Shown here in pieces: positions 35,879 through 44,431 of a stretch of DNA of 64,000 nucleotides (its first letter is position 1; each line of letters opens with the position of its first letter). The translations under genes were made by a program, and so were the position numbers. The notes under the pieces are model-generated. The model saw nothing but the letters and a program-made list of their open reading frames with translations. It had not been told where the DNA came from and ran no database searches. The stretch is taken from the NCBI GenBank assembly GCA_018992685.1, contig JACVGT010000019.1, positions 89,365-153,364 of the forward strand, read 5' to 3'. The stretch is from Theionarchaea archaeon (GTDB lineage Archaea > Methanobacteriota_B > Thermococci > Methanofastidiosales > SZ-28-30).

Positions 35879-36157
35879 ATGGAAAAGCAGGAAGAATTCA
35901 TCAAAATGCTGGGTTCTAAGGCCACTCGGAGTATACTGCAGTTTCTGGACAGGGAGGAGAAAGCGAGATACAAGCAATTTCAGGAGTTTGTGAATACACA
36001 CACCCTGAACACCCGCCTCAGAGAACTCATGGACTATGACCTCATTCAGCACCACATGGTTAGAGAAGACACCAGGAAGGAATGGTACGAACCAACTGAA
36101 CGAGGCCGAAAGGCTCTCCAACTGCTGAATGAACTGGCAGAAATGGTAGACTGTTGA
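35879..36157 (+). CDS. Small winged-helix regulator
   Basis: A 92-residue single-domain DNA-binding protein: helices MLGSKATRSILQFLDRE, YKQFQEFV, recognition helix THTLNTRLRELMDYDLI and wing WYEPTERGRKALQLL. This HxlR/PadR-like arrangement binds DNA as a dimer. A GAGGT site is 9 bases before the start. Target unknown. Confidence 0.75.
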   Translation: MEKQEEFIKMLGSKATRSILQFLDREEKARYKQFQEFVNTHTLNTRLRELMDYDLIQHHMVREDTRKEWYEPTERGRKALQLLNELAEMVDC

Positions 36158-36457
36158 GATTTCCGGAGCAGTTCTGTTCCGGCGTGAGTTCGTACGGTCC
36201 AAAAAGTCATCTGCTGGGCTCGGAGGGGCGAAAAAACATTCATTTTTTTCTGCTGTTAACAGACCAGATTCACTTTTTCAGTAGTCATTCATCCGCAGAC
36301 TGAAGAATCACATTAAGACCACAAAATCACTTCATGAGAAAAAGAAGGCAATTCAGAAGATTTTCGGCCTATTTCGCATAAATTCTTTCAGCCTATCATG
36401 GGGAGATAGAGATGATCAACCACAAAAGTTAATAAGTATTTGAAGCATATAGAAATC

Positions 36458-36919
36458 ATGAAGAGAGTAGCACTCGTGGCGTTGGTGTTGATGATCCCGG
36501 TTCCCGCTATGGCACAGCAGATGTGCTGGATTTCACCTGCAGAAGGCAGTGAGAATATTGTGATACTGAGGGTTGAGCACACTGCCACGATTCCAAATGA
36601 TGAGTATGTTGTCATCTATAATACTGGTAGGACATCAGTTGATCTGTCCGGATGGGTGGTTTTTGACAGTTATTACGAAACCTACAGGCATCTCCCACCC
36701 ACAGCGCGGACAGACCCACTCATCACGATGCATATTTATCGGATACCGTATGGGGTGGTACTGAAATCCCACTGCTGGGTCAGGATTTGCTCAGGTTATG
36801 GAAAGAATAATGGACTGTACCTGTATCGAGACTTGAGAACACAGTGGCTCAAAGATGAGGGGGATACGCTCTACTTGATGGATAACTACTGTAATCTGAT
36901 CAGTCAGTTCACCTGGTGA
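36458..36919 (+). CDS. Secreted lamin-tail-domain protein
   Basis: About 153 residues. Signal peptide MKRVALVALVLMIPVPAMA, then a single lamin tail domain: DEYVVIYNTGRTSVDLSGWVV, with a later KDEGDTLYLMDN. Prokaryotic lamin-tail domains are found in secreted nucleases and cell-surface proteins as binding modules. No other domain is present. The short start at 36458 matches the signal peptide; six codons upstream are open. Confidence 0.75.
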   Translation: MKRVALVALVLMIPVPAMAQQMCWISPAEGSENIVILRVEHTATIPNDEYVVIYNTGRTSVDLSGWVVFDSYYETYRHLPPTARTDPLITMHIYRIPYGVVLKSHCWVRICSGYGKNNGLYLYRDLRTQWLKDEGDTLYLMDNYCNLISQFTW

Positions 36920-37200
36920 ACAAAAAAAGGAAAAAAGAGGGATTGGATCGATCTCTCTTCTTGACAACCTTCTCCTTTCTTTTTCCCGTATCCCCACTGT
37001 ACTTTGAAGATCCTTTCTTATAAATATATGGGGCTCTTGGTACTTTTTTGCATAATTCGTGATTCAGCTATGATACTCTCACTGCATGATTATTCTCGTA
37101 TATCTTGGCAGCATTCCTGAGATACTGTAGTCATTTCTCTCCAGTAGATACCGTACTGGTCAGGTACCCATTTCTTATGTTATAGAATCTCAAAAGGGTT

Positions 37201-37665
37201 ATGGATGTGCACTACAAGGTAATAGAGGACAGAAGGGAGCTTGGGGCATCTAGATTTCTGAGATACAAGGTTTTTGTAGAGGAACAGAAGGTCCCTGAAT
37301 GCCTCGAAAAGGATCGGTTGGATGATGGATCGATTCATGTCATTGCATGCAGGGGAAGAAGAGTCATCGGGACCGGTAGGATAACAGCAGCACACGGCAA
37401 TGCGAAAATATCAAGATTGGCAGTCGAAAGAAAGGAAAGAGGAAAGGGATTAGGCAGAGGAATTATGCTCGAATTGGAGAGTATCGCTAAGAGGAAGGGA
37501 GTCAAGAAAATTATATTAAGTTCGAACTTCCAGTCTATTCCGTTTTATGAAAAGCTCGGATATAGGAAGAGAGGAAGCCCCTTTGTTGAGTGTGGGGGCG
37601 AAGTCCAGGGGATGACAAAGTGTCTGAGTCTCAGCCCATCTTCTCAAGGCCGCCTCCAGGATTAG
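37201..37665 (+). CDS. GNAT N-acetyltransferase
   Basis: A 154-residue GNAT enzyme. Acetyl-CoA-binding motif A is ISRLAVERKERGKGLGRGIM (RGKGLG loop), followed by motif B, LSSNFQSIPFYEKLGY. The N-terminal FLRYKVFVEEQKVP resembles the ElaA/YjcF-like subgroup. Substrate unknown. Confidence 0.85.
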   Translation: MDVHYKVIEDRRELGASRFLRYKVFVEEQKVPECLEKDRLDDGSIHVIACRGRRVIGTGRITAAHGNAKISRLAVERKERGKGLGRGIMLELESIAKRKGVKKIILSSNFQSIPFYEKLGYRKRGSPFVECGGEVQGMTKCLSLSPSSQGRLQD

Positions 37666-37814
37666 GAGAAGGTTCTGGATGAATTGCTGGTCCGCTGGAG
37701 GATTGAGGACGAAGGGATGTGCGTACCTGGATACAAGAAAAGCCAAAAGACAGACAAAAAGCTCCACAGGACAGTAATTGTTGCACCAGGAGAATTAATC
37801 TCAAGATCGGAAGA

Positions 37815-37887
37815 CGCCGCCGCCAGGACTTGAACCTGGAACCATCCGCTTAACAGGCGGGCGCTCTGCCAATTGAGCTACGGCGGC
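37815..37887 (-). tRNA. tRNA-Asn (GTT)
   Basis: A 73-base cloverleaf on the minus strand. Acceptor GCCGCCG pairs with CGGCGGC, discriminator G; T arm CCAGG-TTCAAGT-CCTGG; anticodon loop CTGTTAA with anticodon GTT. No intron. CCA is not encoded (TC follows), unlike the two tRNAs at 55.7 kb. The outermost anticodon-stem pair is a C-A mismatch. A TATA box lies at 37909-37918 (ACTTATAAAC on the minus strand), 26 bases upstream. Confidence 0.93.
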
Positions 37888-37908
37888 TGTGAGATTATCG
37901 GACTAGCT

Positions 37909-37918
37909 GTTTATAAGT
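37909..37918 (-). promoter_or_regulatory. TATA box of tRNA-Asn
   Basis: ACTTATAAAC on the minus strand, about 26 bases upstream of the mature 5' end. Confidence 0.6.
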
Positions 37919-38250
37919 CTTTCTTACCCTTCCAGATTTGTAATATAAGAGATTGCATCAGAAGCCTCTTTTGGGTATAATAAAGCTTACAGAGCTTGCA
38001 TATAAAAGCTTTTCGGTGTGAACTCTTTCTCAAAAAGCTCCCATATTGTTAATAATAGATTCTCATTCTTGTACATTGCTAAATCAGTTACATCATTCCT
38101 TTTCTCTTTTTGATTTTTGATGGAAGTTAGGCAAAATATTATTAATTTTCATCAAATAGCATTATATATTGAGTTTATTTTTACCATGTGAATGGTTCAT
38201 AGTCTCTTTCACAAAAAAACTATCACCTAGTATCATAGGAAATTTTCGAC
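37919..38250. other. AT-rich gene-free stretch
   Basis: Clearly more AT-rich than the surroundings. A TATA-like GCATATAAAAGC at 37998-38008 could start a plus-strand transcript near 38030, but no open frame or RNA structure is evident there. Confidence 0.3.
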
Positions 38251-38598
38251 ATGGTAAAAGTAAGTAAAATGTCAGATGAAGACGTCTTGGAGTTGTACAG
38301 GGAGGGATTAACCAATCGCCAGATAGCAGACAGGCTAGGTGTCACACTACCTGCTGTCCAGTACCGACTACAGAATCTAGAGCTGATGAACAACTTCCAC
38401 CACTACAAGCCTGCAGATCCCACAGAGGTAAAGATTCTTCACGACATGAGATTGACCACGGTAGGGATCTCGCAGTTACTCAGAACGAATGCCAAAACGA
38501 GTCTAGAAACCATGAAAGATCTGGAGCTGGAAGACAACTGCAACAGACTCGAGGAACTACTGAGGAAAGACAGTCAGGAATGTGAATGTGGTGATTGA
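38251..38598 (+). CDS. Small helix-turn-helix protein
   Basis: A 115-residue protein with an N-terminal helix-turn-helix: LELYREGLTNRQIADRLGVT, then LPAVQYRLQNLEL (about 14-45), of the HTH_23/homeodomain-like kind. A second helical region (60-100) may be another DNA-binding or dimer part. The tail holds CNRLEELL and ends with CECGD. Probably a transcription factor; target unknown. Confidence 0.65.
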   Translation: MVKVSKMSDEDVLELYREGLTNRQIADRLGVTLPAVQYRLQNLELMNNFHHYKPADPTEVKILHDMRLTTVGISQLLRTNAKTSLETMKDLELEDNCNRLEELLRKDSQECECGD

Positions 38599-38772
38599 TC
38601 GTATTGAGTTTAGTTCCCTCTATTCTAACACTTTCAATCTGATTCAAATCCAGTACTGATAAGTTATAATTGTACTGTACAAAAAGACGCTTGCACAATC
38701 GCATTTTTGGCTCGAAGGTGGCTCTGTGGAGGGCAAGAATAGAAAAGGAGACAATACTTCAATCTTCTTAAT

Positions 38773-39273
38773 TCAATATTCTCCTTGTAGGGATTCTATA
38801 TCCTCAGTATTCTCAGAGACTGTTTCGAAGGCAATTCCTTTGGTCTTGCACATGGTTCTGATAACCTCTATGAGCTCTTCAGTATTCTCAATATCAGAGA
38901 AGGACACGGCATGGGTTCTCCCACTCTTCTTCGATACATAAAGATTCAGGCCTTTCTCTTTTAGTTTGATCTTCTCAATTTCATCCCATTCTACGATCCT
39001 GTAACCATATTCCAGAATGAAGAAGTGTTCGCATATTCGTGCAGCTGGCCTGGTTGCGTTCCAAATGAGTTCATGGATTACTATAATAAAGAGACATCCA
39101 AAGATGAAACCCATGCTGCTGTAAAGATAGAAGTGTCTTCTTATCATATCAAAATCATAGAATAAGAGAAGAAAACCGAGAAAGGTATAGAAGCTAAGAA
39201 TCACCATTGCCTCGATTATCCTAATGTATGATACTCTTTTCTTTGCCTTATATGCTTTTTTTGACACATTCAT
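38773..39273 (-). CDS. Two-helix membrane protein with PH-like domain
   Basis: About 166 residues. Two membrane helices (about 25-75) follow a basic N-terminus; the soluble C-terminus (YRIVEWDEIEKIKLKEKGLNL...) resembles bacterial PH-like (bPH/YdbS-type) domains. The start at 39273 has AAGGAG nine bases upstream; a preceding in-frame ATG overlaps that site. Function unknown. Confidence 0.6.
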   Translation of the reverse strand: MNVSKKAYKAKKRVSYIRIIEAMVILSFYTFLGFLLLFYDFDMIRRHFYLYSSMGFIFGCLFIIVIHELIWNATRPAARICEHFFILEYGYRIVEWDEIEKIKLKEKGLNLYVSKKSGRTHAVSFSDIENTEELIEVIRTMCKTKGIAFETVSENTEDIESLQGEY

Positions 39274-39431
39274 AGTTATCATCTCCTTTAATTCTCTTGG
39301 TTATTCAGGTGACTCTGAACAGTGGCAACGTGGAGTCGTTCTGTCTTCATTGCAGTTGTCCTTTTGTTCTTCTCTTATCACCTTACTTGTTCTAACGCTG
39401 GAGTTTTAAACCTATCGGACTTGAACCTTTC

Positions 39432-40319
39432 CTAATAGTATTGGTTGGGCTCCCTGGGCGCATAATCTCCTGTACCCGACCCGCCACTCGAGCTGGATGA
39501 CGAATCATTACTAGTTGGTGGAGGGTCATCGCCTGGAGTCGGAACTGGAACAAAATCATCACCCACTCTCTTGAATATCTGCTTACTGCCATTGCCGAAA
39601 GTCACAGTATATGTATCATCACCAGAATTGTATGCAACATTATATCCATCCTGTACAGCGATTCCAGCCTCTACCATATACTCTGCGATAGCATTAGCGA
39701 GGAGAACAGCGTCTTCTTCACTCGATTCTCTATCTTGATTTGTAGCAATCATGGCACTAATTACGGCGAGAATTACGGCGACAATTATGGCGGCAATTAT
39801 GCCAATGATAAGTTGGTTGGTATTGGGATGATCTATCAACCATTCACTTAGAGCAGTGGCAACTCCGCTCAGAAATCCATAGAGACCCAGACCTACAACT
39901 TCTCCAGCTGCCCACATACCAATGGGAATTGCAGCACATCCAACCCAAAACCAGAAGATAAGGGGCTCATCAGTAATCTCAACGTCTACATACGCTATAT
40001 TGTCCACATTTTGACTCCATGTCCAGGTTTTACCCAGGTTCTTTTCCCTGTCACAAAAGATGGGATCTCTTCCATCTGGATCTACGAACTTCAAAGGATT
40101 ATTGAGGCAATAGGCGTACCGGTTGAGAGTCTGAGGGGCTTTCATGTAGCCCCCAGACAAATCTCGAGTTATGAACCTCCCCAGATCAGGGTCATAGTAG
40201 CGAGCACCAAAGTAATATAGGCCAGTCTCATCTCTCTCCCTTCCAGTAAACAGGTAATCCTCTGATCCTTCCTCAATCCCAGTCTCCCCAAATGGATGAT
40301 ATGTACATTTCCGTGAAGC
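39432..40319 (-). pseudogene. Orphan C-terminal fragment of an RHS-repeat protein
   Basis: The open part reads YHPFGETG, FTGRERDETGLYYFGARYYD, DPDLGRFITRDLSGGY and RYAYCLNNPLKFVDPDGRDP, which is the RHS-repeat core boundary. The following about 220 residues are a variable tail with membrane helices (WFWVGCAAIPIGMWAAGEVV and IIGIIAAIIVAVILAVISAM) and a Ser/Gly/Pro-rich end. Upstream the frame ends at a TGA (40320), and no RHS repeats are found before it. The large repeat-bearing body, about 1000 or more residues in whole proteins, is missing, so this is a decayed or displaced tail. Confidence 0.7.
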
Positions 40320-40454
40320 TCATGTTCAGCATCTGATATCTTTCCTGTTTTCCAAGGAAGAGCAAGGTTTCGACTGTAGGCTGCCAGGAAATTCATGGGT
40401 TGATCAGTAACCATGGCATACCCTTCAACCTGTCCCCGGAGCACGACCTTTCCT

Positions 40455-41648
40455 TCAACCTGCAAGGTCAAAACCTCCCACAGCCTCCTCTAAACACGTG
40501 TCCAACGATCTGTAGTACACCGGTGCATAGTACCTCATCTTGCCCGAATTGGTAACAATTGACCGTCTCCTTAAGCTGGGAGTTTCAAATAGTGCGAGAG
40601 GACATAAAGACACCAGCGAAGCACCTGTTCTCTCAAGAGACTCAACATGCTCACTTTCCATAAACTGCTTTCTGACATGGTCGCTGGTATTCACCAACAG
40701 TTTTACGCCTTTTCGTATTTTGGTTCCTTCGAGAAGGCGTGATACGCGAACAAGCTCTCCATACGAAAGATGAGGACATCCAATGAAGACCATATCCGCC
40801 CGTTTTGACCCTGCACTCAGTTCCTTTTCCTGTTCAGAGAGGGTCTCATCTGTTATACTAATCGTATCTGCGTCATCACGGAGACTATCCTCACCCAAAG
40901 CCCTAGCTTCTGGAGTGACCCCTTCAACGTGAAACAGTCCCACTCCGCCAGATGCTGCCATGGCTGCGCCCATATTCTTGAAATCATCCTGAGTTCCCTG
41001 CAATCCCCGGATGTAGGGAATCCCGCTCGGGATAACCTTCCCTATGAGATACCCGAGCACTGGAAAGTCCACGTGTCCAATATCGGTCTCCACAAGAACC
41101 TCTACTGTTCCTTTCCTATTCTCGTCCAGAAGCAAGCCCATGGATGGAGTGACTCCCAGAACCGCACTGATCAAATCAAGGATCCCAGAATTACGATTTG
41201 TCCTCGCACCCAGAACTGAATTTGCATAAATAACTGCACTGGATTCTGCCCACGATATAACATCTCCTTTCCGTGGGACATTTCCGCACAAATAAGGGGT
41301 GCAGGAATAAGTCTCTATCCCTCCAAGTTGCCTGAAGTATTCCCTGAACACGTTATCGTTCTTCAAGACATACTTCTGGATCACTCCAGGGTTGTCTGTG
41401 GTAAAGTGAGGATTGATGGTCGTGGGCACTGCGAATTGGATTCCCTCTCGTACCAACTGCTCTACAATGTCAAGATACGTCTTGAATAGAATTGACCCGG
41501 AGCTCATGACAAGGTGGGCACTCCGAATGGGAACCAGGGTCTCTGCACTGAAGAACTGTCCATACTTCACAAGCGTCTTCAGACATTTCTGCAGCGTTTC
41601 TCCCTTTCGGCCTATGAGAATGGCTTCGTGTTCATCGGAAAGGTTCAT
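40455..41648 (-). CDS. Phosphomevalonate dehydratase large subunit (AcnX-type)
   Basis: A 397-residue aconitase X large subunit. Family features: SAHLVMSSGSILFKT, the iron-sulfur cysteine regions ETYSCTPYLCGNVPRKGD and FIGCPHLSYGEL, and WAESSAVIYANSVLGARTNR. In archaea this protein with a small DUF126 subunit converts phosphomevalonate to trans-anhydromevalonate phosphate in the modified mevalonate pathway for lipid isoprenoids. The small subunit is not adjacent. AAGGTGA precedes the ATG; TATA at 41703-41713. No neighbouring pathway gene is seen. Confidence 0.88.
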   Translation of the reverse strand: MNLSDEHEAILIGRKGETLQKCLKTLVKYGQFFSAETLVPIRSAHLVMSSGSILFKTYLDIVEQLVREGIQFAVPTTINPHFTTDNPGVIQKYVLKNDNVFREYFRQLGGIETYSCTPYLCGNVPRKGDVISWAESSAVIYANSVLGARTNRNSGILDLISAVLGVTPSMGLLLDENRKGTVEVLVETDIGHVDFPVLGYLIGKVIPSGIPYIRGLQGTQDDFKNMGAAMAASGGVGLFHVEGVTPEARALGEDSLRDDADTISITDETLSEQEKELSAGSKRADMVFIGCPHLSYGELVRVSRLLEGTKIRKGVKLLVNTSDHVRKQFMESEHVESLERTGASLVSLCPLALFETPSLRRRSIVTNSGKMRYYAPVYYRSLDTCLEEAVGGFDLAG

Positions 41649-41702
41649 TGAGTCACCTTGGGTTCTGGTATCTTACACCGGCTTTGGTGTCCGTGTGATA
41701 AT

Positions 41703-41713
41703 TCTATAAAAAT
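41703..41713 (-). promoter_or_regulatory. TATA box of the AcnX gene
   Basis: ATTTTTATAGA on the minus strand; with an AAGGTGA site before ATG 41648 it implies a leader of about 30 bases. Confidence 0.45.
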
Positions 41714-41823
41714 GTTTGCATATTACACTGTACTTTCCATGTGACGTAAAGCCCAATGTACTACCATTCTCAATCCTTCACCTCGATAATGTACAGCATA
41801 TGAAATCAAAGAGAATCAGGAGA

Positions 41824-42738
41824 TCACTTCTGCAAGGCATCCCTGACTCCTGCCACAATCAAGGGGAATCCGATGGTGGCATCACAGTAACAGGTGCACA
41901 GTCTGGAATCTTTCGACACCTTGCCCCAGGAAATCGCTTCTTCCAGTGTTGCTCCAGATAATCCACCATATTCTGGCCTGTCGGTAGTTATCTGAAGAGC
42001 ATACTCAAAGGTACGAGGGGAGAGCAGCATGGCTTGAAAAATGAAATTCTTGGGAACTCCTCCTCCCAGAAAGATTGCCCCTGCTTTTGATCCAGAACTG
42101 GTCAATTCCACCATTCGACCAATATCTTTAACATGATCAACAATCAGGTGATGATCCTGAGCATACAGGAAGGTGTGCAGCCCTAGAATACTGTCAGTGA
42201 AGGCAGGAACAAAAACAGGGACCTCCTTAAGGAAGGCCTGCCTGACAAAAGAATAAGGAGATGCTAAATGTCTGCCAATCTCCCGCATCAGGTCACTGAC
42301 AGAAATGTCCCCCTTTACGGTGGGCAGAATCTCTCCAATCTTCTTCTCAAACAATCTAAAAGACTCATCTGCAATAAAAGCATCATAGATCCTGTCAATG
42401 CCCTTCTCCCGAAGCTGAGAATCATCTTCCACTACACCCTTGTAGTGAGACCCTCCAAAGGCCTCTATTAGATCATGGGTGGCATTAGCCCCTGTGGTGA
42501 CCACCACATGTACCATGTCGTCCCGTATCAGATCAGCTACTATCTTGCCCAGCCCAGAAGGGACCAACGCCCCTGCCAGTCCTAGGAAAACAGTACAGTT
42601 CTCAGTGAGCATCCCAGCATAGGTTTCAACAGCCTCTGCCATGGTACCTGATCCAAAAGCGCCTTTTTCATATTCCCGTATGAGATCAGCTATAGTCATA
42701 CCCTTTCTTATGTCCAGGGGACATATTTTCTTAGACAC
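41824..42738 (-). CDS. dys: Deoxyhypusine synthase
   Basis: About 304 residues. It transfers the aminobutyl group of spermidine to a lysine of eIF5A. Features: VFLGLAGALVPSGLGKIV, VVTTGANATHDLIEAFGG, FLGGGVPKNF, and the catalytic-lysine region EYGGLSGATLEEAISWGKV. The frame is open to 42825, but the GTG at 42738 ([10 protein letters not shown]) overlaps the agmatinase stop by eight bases and begins at the family's usual N-terminus; a GTG start is inferred. Last gene of the eIF5A-agmatinase-DHS operon. Confidence 0.93.
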   Translation of the reverse strand: MSKKICPLDIRKGMTIADLIREYEKGAFGSGTMAEAVETYAGMLTENCTVFLGLAGALVPSGLGKIVADLIRDDMVHVVVTTGANATHDLIEAFGGSHYKGVVEDDSQLREKGIDRIYDAFIADESFRLFEKKIGEILPTVKGDISVSDLMREIGRHLASPYSFVRQAFLKEVPVFVPAFTDSILGLHTFLYAQDHHLIVDHVKDIGRMVELTSSGSKAGAIFLGGGVPKNFIFQAMLLSPRTFEYALQITTDRPEYGGLSGATLEEAISWGKVSKDSRLCTCYCDATIGFPLIVAGVRDALQK

Positions 42739-43549
42739 GGGTCTTCCTCCAGAAGGCAAGCATCTTATACAATACGTGGGCCGCCGTGACAGCAGTTCTG
42801 TCTGCATACCGGGAACACACTTCACAGAGGTCCATACTGGTGACAGTATTATGGGTAATCACTGCTTCAAGGAGAGAGAATGCAGTATCCAACGATATCC
42901 CATTAGGGACAGGGTTGGAGACGTTTGGGGCTACACTTGGATCCAGAACATCCATGTCAAAGGATACATGAACCTTCTTGCCTTCAGGATACCACGCGTG
43001 TTTCAGCTCTGAAGGTCGATACGCAGGGAGAGACTTCTCTTTCAGGAAGGAGAATTCCTCCTGTGAACACTCTCTGTATCCATATACTGCTATGTCGCAG
43101 ATTTCCAATAACCGTCTGGACGTACATGCATGGGACAGTGGCTCTCCCAGAAACTCCTCTCTCAAGTCCAGGTGTGCATCCAGTATGACGACAATCTCCG
43201 GACGTGATACCGACACCACTGGATAAGCGACAGTATGCTCCCCTCCGAGGGCAATGAAAGGTTGTGCCAAGTCAGAACATGCTTTTCTGATTATTTCATG
43301 GGTTATGCACGGATTTCCAAATGAACAATTTATATTCCCCATATCTCTTACTCGAATGTCAGTGAGATCAAGCTCCAAATCACAGTCGAAAACCTCCAGT
43401 TGACATGATGCCTCCCTGATTGCATCAGGTCCGAACCGGGCTCCCGTATTAGCACAACAGGTAGAGTCGAAGGGCACACCGAATAGAATCCAGTCAGGTT
43501 CTTCTTCACAATGGAGTGCAATTTTCCCGGGTGAAGAAAAGAAGATCAT
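42731..43549 (-). CDS. speB: Agmatinase (arginase/ureohydrolase family)
   Basis: A 272-residue manganese hydrolase that splits agmatine into putrescine and urea. Metal ligands are in [17 protein letters not shown] and SFDMDVLDP. Placed between eIF5A and deoxyhypusine synthase, it supplies putrescine for the spermidine consumed in hypusination. It overlaps eIF5A by four bases and DHS by eight. Archaeal homologs may accept N1-aminopropylagmatine instead; that cannot be told from sequence. Confidence 0.93.
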   Translation of the reverse strand: MIFFSSPGKIALHCEEEPDWILFGVPFDSTCCANTGARFGPDAIREASCQLEVFDCDLELDLTDIRVRDMGNINCSFGNPCITHEIIRKACSDLAQPFIALGGEHTVAYPVVSVSRPEIVVILDAHLDLREEFLGEPLSHACTSRRLLEICDIAVYGYRECSQEEFSFLKEKSLPAYRPSELKHAWYPEGKKVHVSFDMDVLDPSVAPNVSNPVPNGISLDTAFSLLEAVITHNTVTSMDLCEVCSRYADRTAVTAAHVLYKMLAFWRKTRV

Positions 43550-43956
43550 GAGCTTTTTCCTTTTACCCTGACAATCTTGTACCGTCCCAAGGTCTCCAGA
43601 TACTCCACCTCTACACTCTCATCCAGGTCACCTTCGACGTCTTCAGGCCTGGGCAAAGGAACTTCAAAAGTCTCGTAGGACTCCATGTCCATGAGCTGCA
43701 CTCTATTACCCATGATGGCTGTAACCATGCCATTCCTCTTATCGATGATAGGTGCATCAATTTTGTCTCCGGTGGGCTTTATGATGCTCCTCTTCTTGTC
43801 GTCAAAGATTCCAATAGCCTCGATTCTGGCCTTCGCAGATCCGTGCTTTCCTGGAGATGATGTAGTGATATCCGAGATCTTGCAGGGTTCGTCTTCTACG
43901 ATGATGTAGCGTCCTCTTTTCAACGTCCTTACTTCTGCAACGGTTTTTCCTCCCAT
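43546..43956 (-). CDS. eif5a: Translation initiation factor 5A
   Basis: A 136-residue factor that helps ribosomes over difficult peptide bonds. The hypusine site is K37 in [10 protein letters not shown]. The N-terminal domain (1-70) holds this loop; the C-terminal OB-fold ends with the acidic [13 protein letters not shown] stretch. First gene of the operon with the enzymes that make its modification. TATA at 43986-43995. Confidence 0.97.
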   Translation of the reverse strand: MGGKTVAEVRTLKRGRYIIVEDEPCKISDITTSSPGKHGSAKARIEAIGIFDDKKRSIIKPTGDKIDAPIIDKRNGMVTAIMGNRVQLMDMESYETFEVPLPRPEDVEGDLDESVEVEYLETLGRYKIVRVKGKSS

Positions 43957-43985
43957 TGAAACACCTGTAGTAACTGTTGAATTGA

Positions 43986-43995
43986 TTTTATAAAG
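43986..43995. promoter_or_regulatory. TATA box of the eIF5A operon
   Basis: CTTTATAAAA on the minus strand, about 34 bases before ATG 43956. Its near symmetry could also serve the plus-strand HTH fragment at 44031. Confidence 0.5.
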
Positions 43996-44030
43996 GTTGT
44001 GTTTGCTGCAGGGCTGTAATATGTAGAGCC

Positions 44031-44390
44031 ATGGGTAGCATTTTGGCAGAAGGTGATCCCATTGGACGTGGTAACAGAACGATGGAAATTACTCCAACTG
44101 CCAGGAAGGAACATCTCACAATGATAGAAGCATGCCATCGCTGTAGCGTCTCTTGGAAGACCTACTACAGGCGGAAGAACCGGCTTAGAGAAGAAGGTAT
44201 TGATAGATTAAAGAATCGATCCCGCAGACCTGGATTATCGCCCAGAAAGACCGAAGCTCAAACTGAATTTGAAACCGTCAGGATCAAGGCTGTTCCTTCG
44301 ATTCATATTGAATGTGTGCCTGTGGCAATATCTGAAGAGCATGGAGCGTGGAAATACCTCTTGGGATGGTGCACAACCTTTTTGTGGTGA
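44031..44390 (+). pseudogene. Transposase-like helix-turn-helix fragment
   Basis: The stretch HLTMIEACHRCSVSWKTYYRRK, then REEGIDRLKNRSRRPG is typical of the N-terminal helix-turn-helix of IS481/IS3-type transposases and integrases. No DDE catalytic domain follows: the frame continues with unrelated sequence and stops at 44390. Probably a remnant of an insertion element, possibly the cause of local rearrangement; a small stand-alone DNA-binding protein is less likely. Confidence 0.5.
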
Positions 44391-44431
44391 CCTCAGAGCC
44401 CGAAAACGGTCAGCCAGATCAGTCGGGAGTC

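Noticed and set aside
40169-40471. 100-codon minus-strand frame between AcnX and the RHS tail
   Set aside because: Overlaps the AcnX end and the RHS core in another frame; its C-terminal part is the wrong frame of the RHS motif. It could hold remnants of the RHS body, but I see no RHS repeat in it.
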